Position numbers and translations under genes: made by a program. Below are positions 57,031 through 64,000 of a stretch of DNA of 64,000 bases, piece after piece. The first letter of the stretch is position 1; each line of letters begins with the position of its first letter. The notes beneath the pieces were generated by a model, which saw nothing but the letters and a program-made list of their open reading frames with translations, made no database searches and was not told the DNA's origin. The DNA comes from Flavobacterium gyeonganense (GTDB taxonomy: Bacteria > Bacteroidota > Bacteroidia > Flavobacteriales > Flavobacteriaceae): contig NZ_CP121112.1 of NCBI RefSeq assembly GCF_029625295.1, forward strand, positions 1,860,001 through 1,924,000, given 5' to 3'.

Positions 57031-58191
57031 CTATTTTTCAACCTTATAACCTTTCACTTGTGCAAAACCCAGTATTGAAGTATTAATAGCATTACCTAAA
57101 TCATCTTGCTTTTTACTTTTCTTAGACTCGGCATCAATATATTCCTGACGCTTTTTGGCTAAGACCGTAATTTCTTTTTGGATAGTTTCTCTTTCCTTTG
57201 ATTTTTGAGCCACAAAAGTTTTTATCTCTTCTGCCGATTTGTTTTGAAGCTCAACAGGTAATTCTTCTTTCCTGATTTTCGAAATAGCCGTTGCATCATC
57301 TTTTACTTTGTCAACCAGATCCCAGCTTTCGTTTTTATAAATGGCTTTTGATTTACTCACAGCGCGTTCTGTATAATTGGATGCCGAAACTTTTTTTGCG
57401 TTTTGGTCCTGCATATTTTGATTCATTTTTCTCTCATATCCTTTTGAACCGTAATTGATATAGGTTTTGTTTATTTTTTCATCACATTTTGAAATTTCAT
57501 CATCATACGGAGTAGCGATATATTGTACAGCCTGATTTGAATCAATATTAAAATATTTCCCTTTTCCGTAATCGGCACCATCTTTCCAGAGAATATTTAT
57601 ACCTTCGGTTTTATTGCCGCAAAAAATAGTGTTAACGTAAATATCATTCTTCAAAGCGTCACTAATCGCTTCCTTATAATTGATCCCGCCCTGATTAAAA
57701 TCTTCATTTCCGGCAATATAAATGAGTTTCATATTACTCTTTTCTCTCGCCCACTTTAATTGTTTGGTGGCATCCTGTATTACTGCTCCGCAATATTCAT
57801 TACCGCCATTGGTTCTTAAAGCAAACAGCTTTTCAGAAATCAAATCCAAATCTGTCGAAAGCGGTGTTACTTGTCGGATGTAATTGGATTGCTTCGATAA
57901 TCCGTCATTTCCATATTCATACAAAGCAATTTCGATATCCGGCGTTTTCCCTTCGTATTTTAATGTTGTTAATGTATTAACGATGTTCCAAAGCCTTGAT
58001 TTCGCCTGATCGATTAATCCGTCCATACTGCTGGAAGTATCCAATAAAAGAGCAACTTGTATTTTTGCATTTTCTGTTGCAGCGGGTCTTTCAATTCTAA
58101 TATGTTTTTTTGGATTTACATTGGATGAATTGCAGCTTACAAAACTGATTACAGTTGCCAAAATTGCTGAGATAAAAAAGTTCGATTTCAT
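57031..58191 (-). CDS. von Willebrand factor A-domain lipoprotein
   Basis: This is a 386-residue lipoprotein: MKSNFFISAILATVISFVSC has Cys20 as the lipidated residue. A VWA domain spans about 45-230, with the metal-binding MIDAS motif DTSSSMDGL (about 51-59) and the conserved RTNGGNEYCGAVI and IYIAGNEDFNQGG stretches. The C-terminal ~140 residues are Lys/Glu-rich and probably helical (RKEELPVELQNKSAEEIKTF), ending LGFAQVKGYKVEK. VWA domains mediate metal-dependent protein binding. It is the first gene of an operon with the L,D-transpeptidase-like lipoprotein and is divergent from a LytS/LytTR pair. A role in the cell envelope is likely; partner unknown. Confidence 0.88.
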   Translation of the reverse strand: MKSNFFISAILATVISFVSCNSSNVNPKKHIRIERPAATENAKIQVALLLDTSSSMDGLIDQAKSRLWNIVNTLTTLKYEGKTPDIEIALYEYGNDGLSKQSNYIRQVTPLSTDLDLISEKLFALRTNGGNEYCGAVIQDATKQLKWAREKSNMKLIYIAGNEDFNQGGINYKEAISDALKNDIYVNTIFCGNKTEGINILWKDGADYGKGKYFNIDSNQAVQYIATPYDDEISKCDEKINKTYINYGSKGYERKMNQNMQDQNAKKVSASNYTERAVSKSKAIYKNESWDLVDKVKDDATAISKIRKEELPVELQNKSAEEIKTFVAQKSKERETIQKEITVLAKKRQEYIDAESKKSKKQDDLGNAINTSILGFAQVKGYKVEK

Positions 58192-58223
58192 GGTTTTCTG
58201 ATTTTAAAGGTTCGATTACAGAT

Positions 58224-58231
58224 CAAACTTA
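58224..58231 (-). promoter_or_regulatory. -7 box for the VWA/L,D-transpeptidase operon
   Basis: The minus strand reads TAAGTTTG (TAnnTTTG), 33-40 bases before the start at 58191. Confidence 0.5.
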
Positions 58232-58323
58232 AAAACTTAAAATCCCCGTTTTTTGAAGAAATGGTGAAAATGTGTTTTGACTTGGTGAAACAAGTTGTAA
58301 ACGGAACATAAAATACTTTACTT

Positions 58324-58331
58324 TACATTTG
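58324..58331 (+). promoter_or_regulatory. -7 box for the LytS-like/LytTR operon
   Basis: TACATTTG matches TAnnTTTG, 53 bases before the start at 58385. It is divergent from the box at 58224-58231, so the 193-bp gap has two promoters back to back. Confidence 0.5.
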
Positions 58332-58384
58332 TTATTTTTCAACGTTCGAAATTGCCGGAACTCAAGTAACATAATTGTAATAAT

Positions 58385-60205
58385 ATGAGGCGTTTATTAA
58401 CCATCACTGTTTTTTCGTTATTTATATTGTTGTTGCTACCTTTTAAAATAGCAGCACAGGATACTGTTTCAAAAAAGAAAGCGGTCCGTGTATCGAAAAT
58501 GAGCAAAGCGGTAAAAAACTTAGAGAAGTCCCTGGATATAAACGATGAAGGACAAATTGCCAAAAATTATGAAACGCTGGCAAATGAATTTCTAAATAAA
58601 GGGAATAATGTAAAGGCAGAGGAATATTATAAAAAAGCATTGACAAGTTATACAAAACTTAAGCTTACAGAGGATAAAACGCGTGTTACCAGAAGTCTTG
58701 CAAAAGTTCAGGAAAACCAAAAAAACTTTGATTTAGCAATTAAAAATTATGAAACTGCAGGTTCATTGGCAAAAGATGCTTCTGAAGAAAAAATCAATAT
58801 AAATGATGCCAATCGTTTACGTAATAGTGCAAATCCGGCCAGTCAGACCAATTATGTCGATTCGAATATTGAATTGCTGAAAAAAGAAAATAAAAGCAAG
58901 GAAGTTACGGAAGCTTATGTCCAGAAAGCGCAGAATTCATTAGACCTAAAAGACAAAAAGGTTGCCATAGAAAGCTATAAAAAAGCCCTTGCGTATGCCA
59001 AAGACAAACCTGAAGCTGTAATTAAAATCAAAAACGAAATTGCCAAAGTTTACGCTTCAGATAATCAGTTTGAAAAAGCAATCGGCATCCACGAAAAGCT
59101 TTTGGCGGAAGCAGTAACAAAACAGGATTTTAATACCCAGATAAAACAATTACAATCGCTGGCTTCTCTTTATTTTAAGAAAGAAGAGCCCCAAAAAGCA
59201 CTTACCTCCCTGAAAGAAGCTTATGATTTAGCTTCACGCAAAGGGAATTCGGCGGAAGCAAAAAAGACATTATCCGAATTAGTGCAATATTATAAAGCTG
59301 AAGGAAATGAAAAAGAAAGTATGGCGCTTTATGAAGGGTTTCTTAAAAACTTCGATCAGTTAATTCAGTCTGACACAACCTTAATTAATACTAAAAAATT
59401 CCAGATTACGGAAGGTAAAATTCGGCAGTTAGAAAAAGAAAAATCCCTTAAAGATGAATTAATTACCAAAAAAAATGCCTTCAATTATTTTTTAATTGGA
59501 TCTGTTATTTTGCTTTTAGTCCTGTTTCTTTTTATTGTAAAATCACTCTATTCTATCAAAACAAAAAACAAAGAAATCGCTTTACAGTCTTTACGCCGGG
59601 AAATGAATCCGCATTTTATTTTCAATAGTTTAAATAGTGTGAATCAGTTTATTTCTGAAAATAAGGAACTAGAAGCAAATAAATACCTTACTTCCTACTC
59701 TACTTTGATGCGTGATATGATGGAAAACTCGAATAACGATTTCATTATTTTGGATAAAGAAGTAGAACGGTTACAAAAATACCTGGATCTCGAACATTTG
59801 CGTTTTCAGGATAAATTTGATTTTGAAATTACGGTGGATAAAAATCTGGATGCCGAAACTATTTTTGTACCCAATATGATAATTCAGCCGCATCTCGAAA
59901 ATGCGATTTGGCATGGCTTGCGTTATCTGGACAAAAAGGGATTTTTACATCTCAAATTTCAATTGAATAACGGAAAAGTAAAAGTAAGTATTGAAGACAA
60001 CGGAATTGGTTTAACCAGAAGCCGGGAACTCAAAACAAGCAATCAGAAAGTGCATGAATCACGAGGCCTGAACAATACAAAAGAACGAATCAGCCTGTTA
60101 AATGAATTGTATAAAAAGAACATTTCTTTTGCAATCAAAGAAAAAGAATTACCGGAGTCCGGAACTGTAGTTGAAATCATTTTTCCATTAATCGATACGA
60201 TATGA
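58385..60205 (+). CDS. TPR sensor histidine kinase of the LytS/YehU (His_kinase) family
   Basis: This 606-residue kinase has a signal peptide or first membrane helix (LLTITVFSLFILLLLPFKIA, about 4-23). A periplasmic TPR region follows (about 45-350; for example LANEFLNKGNNVKAEEYYKK and AKVYASDNQFEKAIGIHEKL). A membrane helix lies at about 370-390 (FNYFLIGSVILLLVLFLFIV). The cytoplasmic kinase domain has the phospho-acceptor box LRREMNPHFIFNSLNSVNQF (about 408-427), VPNMIIQPHLENAIWHGLRY (N box) and ISIEDNGIGL with GLNNTKERI in the ATP-binding part. It overlaps the following LytTR regulator by 4 bp (ATGA), so they are translationally coupled. The signal is unknown. It is divergent from the VWA/L,D-transpeptidase operon. 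Confidence 0.94.
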   Translation: MRRLLTITVFSLFILLLLPFKIAAQDTVSKKKAVRVSKMSKAVKNLEKSLDINDEGQIAKNYETLANEFLNKGNNVKAEEYYKKALTSYTKLKLTEDKTRVTRSLAKVQENQKNFDLAIKNYETAGSLAKDASEEKININDANRLRNSANPASQTNYVDSNIELLKKENKSKEVTEAYVQKAQNSLDLKDKKVAIESYKKALAYAKDKPEAVIKIKNEIAKVYASDNQFEKAIGIHEKLLAEAVTKQDFNTQIKQLQSLASLYFKKEEPQKALTSLKEAYDLASRKGNSAEAKKTLSELVQYYKAEGNEKESMALYEGFLKNFDQLIQSDTTLINTKKFQITEGKIRQLEKEKSLKDELITKKNAFNYFLIGSVILLLVLFLFIVKSLYSIKTKNKEIALQSLRREMNPHFIFNSLNSVNQFISENKELEANKYLTSYSTLMRDMMENSNNDFIILDKEVERLQKYLDLEHLRFQDKFDFEITVDKNLDAETIFVPNMIIQPHLENAIWHGLRYLDKKGFLHLKFQLNNGKVKVSIEDNGIGLTRSRELKTSNQKVHESRGLNNTKERISLLNELYKKNISFAIKEKELPESGTVVEIIFPLIDTI

Positions 60206-60951
60206 TGACTTTTCAAAAAATAAAAAGCGTAATTGTAGAAGATGAACTCGCAGCGCGCGAAGTGCTCAAAAATTATCTGAGCAAATATTGTCCGCAGGTA
60301 GAAGTGGTTGGAGAAGCACAGAATATAAAGGAAGCGGTTCCGTTGTTACATGAAATTCGGCCACAATTGGTTTTTCTGGATGTCGAAATGCCTTTCGGAA
60401 ATGCTTTTGATGTTCTGGAAGCCTGTAAAGATTTGCAATTCGAAACCATATTTGTAACAGCTTTTTCTGAATATTCTTTAAAAGCTTTAAATCAAAGTGC
60501 CGCTTATTATTTACTAAAGCCTATTTCTATCGAAGAATTGATTGTAGCAGTAAACAAAGTTCATCATCAAATTATGAATCATGAAATCTTTAACCGGAAT
60601 AAAATTATTGTCGAGAATTTCCACGAATCTAAACCTGAAAAACAACAGGTTATTCTGCCCACTCTGGAAGGATTTGAAGTCGTAAAAATGGAAGAAATCG
60701 TTCGCCTGCGTGGAAACGGGAATTTCACTGATTTGTATTTGAATAACGGAAACAAAAAAATGGTCTGCCGGTTTTTAAAACACTTTTCAGAAATTTTGCC
60801 TTTGCCTTTTATACGCGTTCACAAATCGCATATCATCAATATGAATTATGTAAAATCGTATAATAAAGGCGGTATTATTACCCTTAACGACGGTTCTGAA
60901 ATTGAAGTCTCGCCAACTTATAAAGATGATTTTTTGAAGAATTTTAAGTAA
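60202..60951 (+). CDS. LytTR-family response regulator
   Basis: This 249-residue regulator has a receiver domain (about 7-125) with Glu13/Asp14 (VIVEDEL), phospho-acceptor Asp60 (LVFLDVEMPFG), Thr in IFVTAFSEY and Lys in YLLKPISIEEL. The C-terminal LytTR domain (about 148-246) shows VILPTLEGFEVVKMEEIVRL, the NYVKS/HKSHIINMNY core and IEVSPTYKDDFL. All phosphorylation residues are present, in contrast to the LytTR regulator at 7705-8519. It is coupled to the kinase at 58385. The divergent VWA/L,D-transpeptidase operon is a candidate target, from position only. Confidence 0.95.
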   Translation: MMTFQKIKSVIVEDELAAREVLKNYLSKYCPQVEVVGEAQNIKEAVPLLHEIRPQLVFLDVEMPFGNAFDVLEACKDLQFETIFVTAFSEYSLKALNQSAAYYLLKPISIEELIVAVNKVHHQIMNHEIFNRNKIIVENFHESKPEKQQVILPTLEGFEVVKMEEIVRLRGNGNFTDLYLNNGNKKMVCRFLKHFSEILPLPFIRVHKSHIINMNYVKSYNKGGIITLNDGSEIEVSPTYKDDFLKNFK

Positions 60952-60986
60952 TTTTTGAAGCAAAACACAAAGTTTTAAACCCAATC

Positions 60987-61120
60987 TTGTCATTTCGACC
61001 GGAGGGAGAAATCACACTAGAAACTCCATAAAGTGTGGTTCCAATCTTTGTCGAATCCCGAATGTGATTTACTTCGTCTGTCGCTATCGCTCGAGTCTCC
61101 CACAAAGGTCGAAATGACAA
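60987..61120. repeat. REP-like element bounded by 14-bp inverted repeats
   Basis: TTGTCATTTCGACC (60987-61000) is the exact reverse complement of GGTCGAAATGACAA (61107-61120), with a 106-bp interior that itself contains partly pairing arms (GGAGGGAGAAATC and GAGTCTCCC). From memory, intergenic repeats with 'TGTCATTTCGACgaa..GGAGAAATC' ends are common in Flavobacteria and related genera. There is no coding capacity. It lies between the convergent LytTR regulator and GT51 genes and could act as a bidirectional terminator or be a mobile palindromic repeat. Confidence 0.75.
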
Positions 61121-61144
61121 ACTATATCAATATCTCATTAAACT

Positions 61145-63109
61145 CTATAAATCAAACTCATCATTTATCGACAAAGAATCAACCGGAACTGCAGTTGAAT
61201 CCGGAACCTTGATTCGAATTAAAGAACGTGCATTCCCCGAAATATAAACAGGCAATTGCCCAAGCGTATCTTCCGGAATTAAAAGACCGCGGCGAAACAT
61301 TAAGTTCTTTAAGAATTTTTGATTTTGCAATGCGTAGTCTTTCAGATTTCCCTGATCGTTAAACTGATACATGAATTTTCGCGGCTTCGGAATGATCGTA
61401 GCCAGATACAGACATTCATCAACACTTAATTCAGAAGGACTTTTCTGAAAATAAAACTGACTCGCTTCTCCAATTCCGTAAACATTTGGACCCCATTCGA
61501 TAATGTTGAAATACACTTCCAGCATTCTTTCCTTGCTTACAATTCGGTTATTTTCTAAAATATAAACCAATAAAATTTCTTCCAGCTTTCGCGAAAGTGT
61601 CTTTTCCCGGGTTAGGAAAACATTTTTGATCAATTGCATGCTAATGGTACTGGCGCCGCGCGAGAATTTTTTCGTTCTAATATTCTTAAGAATCGATTGT
61701 TTGAAAGCTTCATTGATGAATCCGCGATGCGAAAAGAAAGACGGGTCTTCGGTAGTCAAAACACATTTTTGCAAATAAGGCGAAATCTGATCCAAAGGCG
61801 TATAATTCGGATTTGCAGTCCCTACTAAAACAGGACGCTGCAACACATTCTGAATAATCGCACGATACACAAATTCTCCATTTAGTTTGTTCAGGTTTGC
61901 TTCTCCGTATTTGGTAATCCTCAGATTTTCTTTATTGAGTTTACTATCAAAAACTAAAGTATTTGGTTTGTTTTTATTGAATTTAAAATTCAGTTTATAA
62001 TCGAAGTTTCCGGTCGCTTCCATTCCCTGAAAATGCGTAAACAATCCATCAGGTAAGGATACGATAAAATCCTGAGCTTTCATTTTTGGAATATCAACTT
62101 TTAAAGTATAAACCGTATCCGATTCTGTATTATACGAAACATACGGTTTCACTTTTATTTTGTTCAGCTGCATTATTGATGTGCTGTCAATCGAAATAAA
62201 ATCAGATCCTAATAAAAAGCGATAGTCAAATCGTGCATTTTTGATAACAACGTCTTTATTGGCAATTTTTGGATGATTAATTTTCAAATTGGCAATAGAA
62301 GTGTAACCGTCAATATGCAATTCACTACCGTCTTTATCAATATTTGCCACATTTAAGCGTATCGAATCAAAACTTGCTTTTAAGTTGTAACTTTCATCTA
62401 AATAAGGAACCCTGATGGCTCCTGTATCCAGATTAAAAAAACGAATATCAGCCTTTTTATTTCTCGGGTCTGCAAAACCTTTTATATTCCATCGCTGGTC
62501 AAAATTTTTGCTTTGAACATGTAAATTCGTTGTGAGCTGTTTATTGTCTAAAACCAATTTATTGATAGCAATCGTGGCTTTTTTTCCATTATCATCAATT
62601 TTAAAAACAAGATTTTCCAGTTTCATATCGGTTGGAACCAGATTCAGTAATTTTGTAATAATGCGATAAGCAACATCAGCGTATTTACGTTTTTCATCTG
62701 ATGTTTCTTCTGTATCATTTTTTTTCAAAAAGGCATCAAAATTTCTTATTTTCCCTTTTTTAACCAATTGAATGTAACCATCATTGATTTTTAAAGTTCC
62801 TAACTGTACATCACCAATTAGCAAATTACTGAGGCTGATAGTAGTTTCTACTTTTTTAATATTGAAAAGAGTGTCAGCATTTTTTGGAACTAAAACAATA
62901 TCAGTAAATTTAACTCCCGACAAACCATCAAAAGAAGCTTCCTTTATTGAAAAATCACTATTGTAATCAACCACCATTTTGTGCGTTACCTTTGCAATAA
63001 CTTGTTTTAAAAGCGAATTACGAAAAGAGTATAATCCGATACAAAGCAAAATAAACACTACCAGAAGTATTTTAAGAGCTTTGACTATTTTTTGTTTTGG
63101 AAATCGCAT
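61145..63109 (-). CDS. AsmA-like / GT51 peptidoglycan glycosyltransferase fusion
   Basis: This 654-residue protein is anchored by an N-terminal membrane helix (ALKILLVVFILLCIGLYSF, about 11-29). Residues about 35-420 form a long beta-rich region of the AsmA/TamB-like type (FDGLSGVKFTDIVLVPKNAD, TTISLSNLLIGDVQLGTLKI). The C-terminal part (about 430-620) is a GT51 transglycosylase domain. It has the catalytic-Glu motif TTEDPSFFSHRGF (Glu at about 453), KFSRGASTISMQLIKNVFLT and LEVYFNIIEWGPNVYGI. GT51 enzymes polymerise lipid II into glycan strands. No transpeptidase domain is present. It starts 17 bp after radA's stop and is probably co-transcribed with it. The very long N-terminal region is unusual compared with short MtgA-type enzymes. 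Confidence 0.88.
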   Translation of the reverse strand: MRFPKQKIVKALKILLVVFILLCIGLYSFRNSLLKQVIAKVTHKMVVDYNSDFSIKEASFDGLSGVKFTDIVLVPKNADTLFNIKKVETTISLSNLLIGDVQLGTLKINDGYIQLVKKGKIRNFDAFLKKNDTEETSDEKRKYADVAYRIITKLLNLVPTDMKLENLVFKIDDNGKKATIAINKLVLDNKQLTTNLHVQSKNFDQRWNIKGFADPRNKKADIRFFNLDTGAIRVPYLDESYNLKASFDSIRLNVANIDKDGSELHIDGYTSIANLKINHPKIANKDVVIKNARFDYRFLLGSDFISIDSTSIMQLNKIKVKPYVSYNTESDTVYTLKVDIPKMKAQDFIVSLPDGLFTHFQGMEATGNFDYKLNFKFNKNKPNTLVFDSKLNKENLRITKYGEANLNKLNGEFVYRAIIQNVLQRPVLVGTANPNYTPLDQISPYLQKCVLTTEDPSFFSHRGFINEAFKQSILKNIRTKKFSRGASTISMQLIKNVFLTREKTLSRKLEEILLVYILENNRIVSKERMLEVYFNIIEWGPNVYGIGEASQFYFQKSPSELSVDECLYLATIIPKPRKFMYQFNDQGNLKDYALQNQKFLKNLMFRRGLLIPEDTLGQLPVYISGNARSLIRIKVPDSTAVPVDSLSINDEFDL

Positions 63110-63126
63110 AAAGAAATTTATAAAAA

Positions 63127-64000
63127 TTAACCAAACAGAATACTTGCCACATCTTCAATTTTAGCTACAAGTTCAATTTTAATACCTGTATTTTTCAGGG
63201 CAATTTTATTATATCTGGATACAAAGATAGTATTGAAACCTAATTTTTCAGCTTCCTGAATCCGCTGATCTACACGGTTAACAGGTCGAATTTCACCGGA
63301 AAGACCTACTTCACCGGCAAAACAAAACCCTTTTGTTACCGGAATATCTTCATTAGAGGATAAAATGGCAGCCACAACAGCCAAATCAATTGCCGGATCA
63401 TCAACAGAAATTCCACCCGTCACATTCAGGAAAACGTCTTTTGCGCCTAATCTAAAACCGGCTCTTTTTTCAAGAACAGCCAAAATCATATTAAGCCTTT
63501 TAGCATTATAACCCGTTGTGCTTCGTTGTGGCGTTCCGTAAACAGCTGTGCTAACAAGCGATTGTATTTCAATCATCAACGGACGCATACCCTCCATAGT
63601 TGTAGCAATTGCAGTTCCGGACATTTCTTCATCTTTATGCGAAATCAAAATTTCCGATGGATTGCTTACTTCTCGTAAACCGCTTCCCAGCATTTCGTAA
63701 ATGCCCAATTCAGCAGTTGATCCAAAACGGTTTTTCAGCGATCGTAAAATTCGGTACACATGGTTTCGATCGCCTTCAAATTGTAAAACGGTATCCACCA
63801 TATGTTCCAGGATTTTTGGTCCGGCAATGTTTCCGTCTTTGGTAATATGCCCGATCAAGATCACCGGAATATTGGTTTCTTTTGCAAATTTGATTAATTC
63901 GGCAGTAGTTTCCCTGATTTGAGAAATACTTCCTGCCGTAGATTCAATATAATCAGTATGAAGAGTTTGAATAGAGTCAATAATGACAATTTCAGGCTGA
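63127..64000 (-). CDS. radA: DNA repair protein RadA, partial (5' end outside window)
   Basis: The minus-strand frame is open to the window edge (63999), so the first part of the protein is missing. The visible 291 residues begin in the RecA-like ATPase core with Walker B (PEIVIIDSIQTL), VILIGHITKDGNIAGPKILEH and the RadA-specific LKNRFGS motif. They continue through the C-terminal Lon protease-like domain (NVTGGISVDDPAIDLAVVAA, GEVGLSGEIRPVNR). The N-terminal zinc finger and Walker A lie outside. RadA is a DnaB-type branch-migration helicase acting in recombination. The window edge limits any statement on its promoter. The GT51 gene follows at 17 bp. Confidence 0.97.
   Translation of the reverse strand, partial: QPEIVIIDSIQTLHTDYIESTAGSISQIRETTAELIKFAKETNIPVILIGHITKDGNIAGPKILEHMVDTVLQFEGDRNHVYRILRSLKNRFGSTAELGIYEMLGSGLREVSNPSEILISHKDEEMSGTAIATTMEGMRPLMIEIQSLVSTAVYGTPQRSTTGYNAKRLNMILAVLEKRAGFRLGAKDVFLNVTGGISVDDPAIDLAVVAAILSSNEDIPVTKGFCFAGEVGLSGEIRPVNRVDQRIQEAEKLGFNTIFVSRYNKIALKNTGIKIELVAKIEDVASILFG

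Overview
The window looks like chromosomal DNA of a Flavobacterium-type Bacteroidota. It is AT-rich. Several genes have the TAnnTTTG -7 promoter element of that phylum, and there are type IX secretion (T9SS) C-terminal sorting domains, a bacterial-type glycyl-tRNA synthetase, an AsmA-like/GT51 fusion and an RprX/RprY-like two-component pair. No rRNA, tRNA, CRISPR array or complete insertion sequence was seen.

Layout. 1-3300: a LysR regulator, a GC-rich structured intergenic element, a lone DUF6602-type nuclease-like gene, a small coiled-coil protein divergent from an XRE regulator, and a small membrane protein. 3300-23000: mostly housekeeping and regulation. This part holds thiL, a TPR histidine kinase with a NarL-like regulator, a tiny secreted protein ending in two copies of one 14-residue sequence, a LytTR regulator, glycyl-tRNA synthetase, comF, a secreted metalloprotease, ribF, bioB, an OmpR-type two-component operon divergent from an outer-membrane barrel gene, and a JmjC/cupin gene. 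23150-54740: a 31.6-kb block of seven minus-strand genes for secreted proteins (six of 1055 to about 2100 residues, one of 273), interrupted only by recX. Their N-termini differ (delta-60 repeats, DUF11/DUF7507-like, jelly-roll plus Ig repeats plus discoidin, LamG plus FN3, glycine-rich, Big_2 plus FN3). All carry the same C-terminal module ending in a sorting-domain-like segment; one has only its last ~230 residues. Two members share a 1.44-kb near-identical 3' cassette including the terminator. 55250-64000: aldo/keto reductase, an L,D-transpeptidase-like lipoprotein and a von Willebrand A lipoprotein, divergent from a LytS/LytTR two-component pair; then a REP-like inverted-repeat element, an AsmA-like/GT51 peptidoglycan glycosyltransferase and the 3' part of radA.

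How it fits together. The 31.6-kb block looks like a family of surface or secreted proteins built by swapping N-terminal binding domains onto a common export/anchoring cassette, with recombination between copies still visible. This is the most interesting system in the window; its function cannot be read from sequence. The flanking envelope genes (metalloprotease, L,D-transpeptidase, GT51, outer-membrane barrel) are compatible with a surface-remodelling lifestyle, but co-regulation is not shown.

Caution on quality. Five genes (LytTR regulator, glycyl-tRNA synthetase, outer-membrane barrel, JmjC/cupin, and the signal peptide of the 2064-residue protein) are each broken by what looks like one missing base in an A or T run. 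Because one of them is the essential glycyl-tRNA synthetase, homopolymer under-calling in the assembly is the simplest explanation. I annotate them across the break.
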